A stretch of DNA of 64,000 nucleotides from Aquisphaera giovannonii (GTDB taxonomy: Bacteria > Planctomycetota > Planctomycetia > Isosphaerales > Isosphaeraceae), in contig NZ_CP042997.1 of NCBI RefSeq assembly GCF_008087625.1, forward strand, positions 8,928,001 to 8,992,000. Reading direction: 5' to 3'. The notes beneath the pieces were generated by a model. It saw nothing but the letters and a program-made list of their open reading frames with translations. It made no database searches and had not been told where the DNA came from. Positions within the stretch are counted from its first letter, which is position 1, and the number at the start of each line of letters is the position of its first letter. Shown here piece after piece: positions 61,300-64,000 of this stretch. The translations under genes and the position numbers were made by a program.

Positions 61300-62783
61300 C
61301 TAGGGGAGCATCTCCCACGAGTGGCTGAGCACGGCCAGGGCGAAGGTCGCCAGGAGGAAGGCGCCGAGCGACGCGCGGAGGATGCGGACCCGCCGCTGGA
61401 AAGCGGGCTCGCCGCGGGGGTCCGCCTGGAGCCCGCGGAGGAAGGCGATCCGGCCGGCGATGCTCCCGTGCCGCCAGGAGCGGGACCGGATGTCCATGCC
61501 GTTGTGCCTCGCCACGCACGAGAGCGCGTCCGTGAAGACCTCGATGCCGACCGGGCAGAGCCCCTCGACCGCCCGGGGACGCCCGCCGGCCGGCGCCGGC
61601 GCGGCCTCCTCGTCGTAGTCGAAGTGCGGGGGGCACTCCGGGTCGCCGCACGAGACGACCTTGCAGCCGAACACGTCCGCCTGCCGCTCGAACCGCCGGG
61701 AGAGGTGCCCGAAGACCAGCCAGAAATACGCCGCGGCCCCGGCCAGGAGCACGCCCGCCTCGGCGATCTCGGTCGCCCGGGGCACCTCGTCGGGCGGGAT
61801 CCACGGCAGCGACGCGACCCAGGCCTCGGGCACGGTCACCACGCCGGCCGCGAGCGACATCAATGCCAGGCTCCCCATGAAGAAGAAGCCGAAGTACGGC
61901 AGGTGCCGGTGCGCCACGTGGCCGACCTCGTGCCCGAAGACCGCGGCGACCTCGGCGGGGCTGAGCGACTCGATCAGGGCGTCGCTCAGGAGGACGTAGC
62001 GGAACCAGGGCAGCACCCCGGTGACGCACGCGTTGACCATCATCCCGCCGGTGTCCCACACGAGGAAGTCCGTGATCCGGAAGCCGACCCGGCCCGCCAC
62101 GCGCTCCAGCCGGCGGCGGAGGGGCCCGTCGGGGAGCCTCCGCGTGGGCCAGGCCAGGCGGATGAACAGCGGCGAGGCGAAGAGGATCCCGAACCCCAGG
62201 CAGGCCAGCTCCACGGGCTCGGCCGCGGGGTGCTCGTGCCAGCCGGGCCAGAGTCGGCCGAAGACGTCGTGGCGGAGCACGAAGATCAGGATCACCGGCA
62301 GCGTCAGCCCGGCCGCCTGGCGCGTCTTCAGCGTCAGGTAGGTGTGCCAGGGGGGGCAGTTGCGGGCGTCGTGGAGCGCCCGCTCCGCCAGGTAGAGGCC
62401 GCTCCAGGTGACGAGCTGGATCACGATGTACGGGGCGAAGATCGCCAGGTCGTCCAGCAGGATCGACCCCTCGAGCTTCCAGTTGGACAGGACCAGGTCC
62501 GACCAGCCGACGCCGTGGACGATCCAGGCGTAGATCCCCAGCCCCGCCAGCGTCAGGAGCCGCGAGCCCTGGACGTACCGCCGGAAGACCCGGCCGGATG
62601 CGTAGCCCGCCCTCGCCACCCGGGACGCCACCCAGCCCCCCAGGCCGAACGACAGGGCGGCGACCAGGAGCACCCCCCGGCGGCCTCCAGCAGGCGGAAC
62701 GGCACGAGCGCCCCCGGGACCTCGGGCCCGCGCAGGTCGAGCCCGAAGGCGATCATCAGCGCGATCAGCAGGGGAATCGGCAT
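61300..62783 (-). CDS. M48-family membrane metallopeptidase, interrupted by a probable frameshift
   Basis: The main frame (61300-62673, 457 residues from a GTG) carries five to six transmembrane segments and the zinc motif HEVGH in 'VFGHEVGHVAHRHL', with 'RRFERQADVFGCK' (Glu ligand) downstream. This matches membrane M48/HtpX-like peptidases. Upstream, in a second frame, 62783 begins with MPIPLLIALMIAFGLDL, a good first membrane helix, which then leaves the frame at a run of six C (62673-62678, six G on the coding strand). One extra G would join the two frames as 'LLEAAGGVLLVAAL'. Either a true frameshift or a sequence error. The start of the joined gene would be at 62783. Confidence 0.82.
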
Positions 62784-62881
62784 GGGCTCTCGTGCTCGGC
62801 TCGGCTCGGTACGGATCGGCCCGGCGGCGGGCCGGCCCCGGTCGCGGCTCGCGGCCCGGGGTTCGCGCCCGGGGCCTCGGC

Positions 62882-63571
62882 TCAGGCGCCCTCGGACGCC
62901 CCGACGAGGATGATGGAGACCGGATAGGGCGACGGCTTCGCCTCCCCTTTGACCGCCAGGCTCAGGGGCACGACCACCCGCCAGGTGTTCTTCTCCCCGT
63001 CGTGGATCATCGACGGCGCCTTGGCGTCGGCCGAGGCGGAGAGCATGAACAGGATCCCCGGATGGCTCGTGCCGGCCGCCTCGGCGCTCTGGGTCTCGAG
63101 CTGCTTCTTGGGCAGCACGCCGACCGTCTTGTCCTTGGCCGCCGGCAGCAGCATGGAGTAATCCCGGAAGGGGCTCACGCCGAGGTGATCGCCGTTGACC
63201 GGCTGGAGGCCGTAGCGGAGCGTGTAGAGGCCCTTGGGGATCGCCTGGTCGCGATAGTCGTGCCCCTCGCCGTCGAAGCGGATGACGCCGAGCAGCTCGC
63301 TGGATGCCAGGAACGGGAACTGGATCACCCCCTGCGGCGCGCCGGGCTTCGAGGCCGCCGGGACCTCCTTGCGCAGCCAGAGGCTGGCCAGCGGCTTGCC
63401 CTCGGCGTCGGTGATCCGATATCCGTGCGGATTCAGGGCCGAGGAGACCTCGGGGGCGAATCCCGACGGGGCCGCCTCCTTCAGCTCCTCGACCTTGTAC
63501 TCCTGCGCGGCCGCGAGGCCGGTCGCGAGGACGGTGACGGACAGGAACGACCCGTAGCGGAGCAATCGCAT
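62882..63571 (-). CDS. Exported protein of unknown function
   Basis: The protein has 229 residues. A signal peptide covers about 1-22 (ATGLAAAQ). The mature part is beta-rich: 'SSALNPHGYRITDAEGKPLASLWL', 'LGVIRFDGEGHDYRDQAIPKG', LYTLRYGLQPVNGDH and 'HPGILFMLSASADAKAPSMI'. The 'IPKGLYTLR..LQP..G.H' pattern resembles DUF2911-like beta-sandwich proteins, but the match is loose. It lies 98 bases upstream of the M48 peptidase gene on the same strand. No function can be given. Confidence 0.75.
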   Translation of the reverse strand: MRLLRYGSFLSVTVLATGLAAAQEYKVEELKEAAPSGFAPEVSSALNPHGYRITDAEGKPLASLWLRKEVPAASKPGAPQGVIQFPFLASSELLGVIRFDGEGHDYRDQAIPKGLYTLRYGLQPVNGDHLGVSPFRDYSMLLPAAKDKTVGVLPKKQLETQSAEAAGTSHPGILFMLSASADAKAPSMIHDGEKNTWRVVVPLSLAVKGEAKPSPYPVSIILVGASEGA

Positions 63572-63833
63572 CGAAGAACGCCTCTGTGGCTGCGGAAAGG
63601 CCGTGCGACGCGGGGAAGTCCCCGCGCTTCGGGCCGATCGGGGACGGGCGCGTCCCCCGGGCTAAGGACGCGGACCTGCCGCGTCCCGGGGGGGTCGCAC
63701 CACTGAATATTGTACAAGCACGGGAAGGGCGTGAGGAAAGGCAGTCCGGCCCCGCGAGGCGGCGGGGAGGCCGCGCCCATCTCGAGGAGGGGGCCGCGGC
63801 GGCGCCTGCGGGCCGGCGGATCGGGCCGCGGAA

Positions 63834-64000
63834 TCAGAGGGCGAAGCGGCCGACGAAGCTGCTGCGGCAGTTCGGGTCGCTCCACCGCGAGGGCAGGCCC
63901 TCGCCCTTGAATTCGTGCCCGAGCGTGTAGGCCGGCTTCGCGACCACACCCTGCGAAAGCGGCTGGTACGCGATCACCTCATTGCCGCAGAAATGGTCAT
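63834..64000 (-). CDS. 3' end of a gene that extends beyond the window
   Basis: An open frame enters from the right edge and ends at a TGA at 63834-63836. It encodes 54 residues from 63998: it reads CGNEVIAYQPLSQGVVAKPAY and ends SDPNCRSSFVGRFAL. The distinct composition and a stop at a proper distance from the next gene suggest a real C-terminus. I do not recognise the family. Cys residues and the Asn-Cys-Arg end may matter. Confidence 0.6.
   Translation of the reverse strand, partial: DHFCGNEVIAYQPLSQGVVAKPAYTLGHEFKGEGLPSRWSDPNCRSSFVGRFAL

Noticed and set aside
1-64000. CRISPR arrays, integrases and prophage genes
   Set aside because: No regularly spaced repeats and no phage-type genes were seen in a read-through of the window.

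Overview
This window is 64 kb of high-GC DNA that reads as a planctomycete, most likely of the Isosphaeraceae. I infer this from the gene families alone, without any search. The signs are two DUF1559 proteins with the H-X9-DG C-terminal motif, very large type II secretion (T2SS) pseudopilins, an ECF sigma factor beside a Ser/Thr kinase with C-terminal repeats, tandem FHA proteins, and a Lys/Ala-tailed HU. The codon positions are strongly GC-rich, so long open frames occur on the wrong strands throughout. I saw no rRNA, tRNA, CRISPR array or transposase gene.

Layout. 1-13 kb: the 3' part of a secreted glycosidase-like protein, an HU-type histone-like protein, a gamma-glutamyltransferase, two envelope proteins of unknown role, a HAD phosphatase fused to a HerA/VirB4-type ATPase, a small membrane protein, a secreted Gly/Tyr-rich protein and two overlapping FHA genes. 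13-18.5 kb: an overlapping minus-strand set of UxaA-like dehydratase, GT-C membrane glycosyltransferase and HpnA-like epimerase. 18.7-43 kb: the core of the window, a plus-strand T2SS/type IV pilus-like locus in the order gspE1, pilT, gspE2, gspF, gspG1, gspG2, gspH, gspI, gspJ, gspK. It is followed by a DUF1559 pseudopilin and a second gspH. No secretin, GspC, GspL/M or prepilin peptidase is present, so these must be encoded elsewhere. The pseudopilins are about 3 to 6 times their usual size, and the GspK-like protein reaches 2016 residues.

43-50 kb: a DUF885 peptidase, a histidine-phosphatase-fold protein that has lost both catalytic histidines, accD, a PIG-L deacetylase, lexA with a perfect inverted repeat in its leader, rnhA, and a MITE-like element. 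50-64 kb is all minus strand: a Tat-exported protein of unknown function, then a signalling block. In transcription order the block is a secreted protein, a frameshifted M48 peptidase, a histidine kinase with a sigma-54 response regulator, a Ser/Thr kinase with repeats, an ECF sigma factor, an orphan copy of the kinase N-terminal domain, a small lipoprotein, a DUF1559 protein and a TlpA-like thioredoxin. The 3' end of one more gene lies at the right edge.

The most unusual content is the locus of oversized pseudopilins and the set that links an ECF sigma factor, an orphan kinase N-terminal domain, a lipoprotein and DUF1559 through overlapping stop and start codons.
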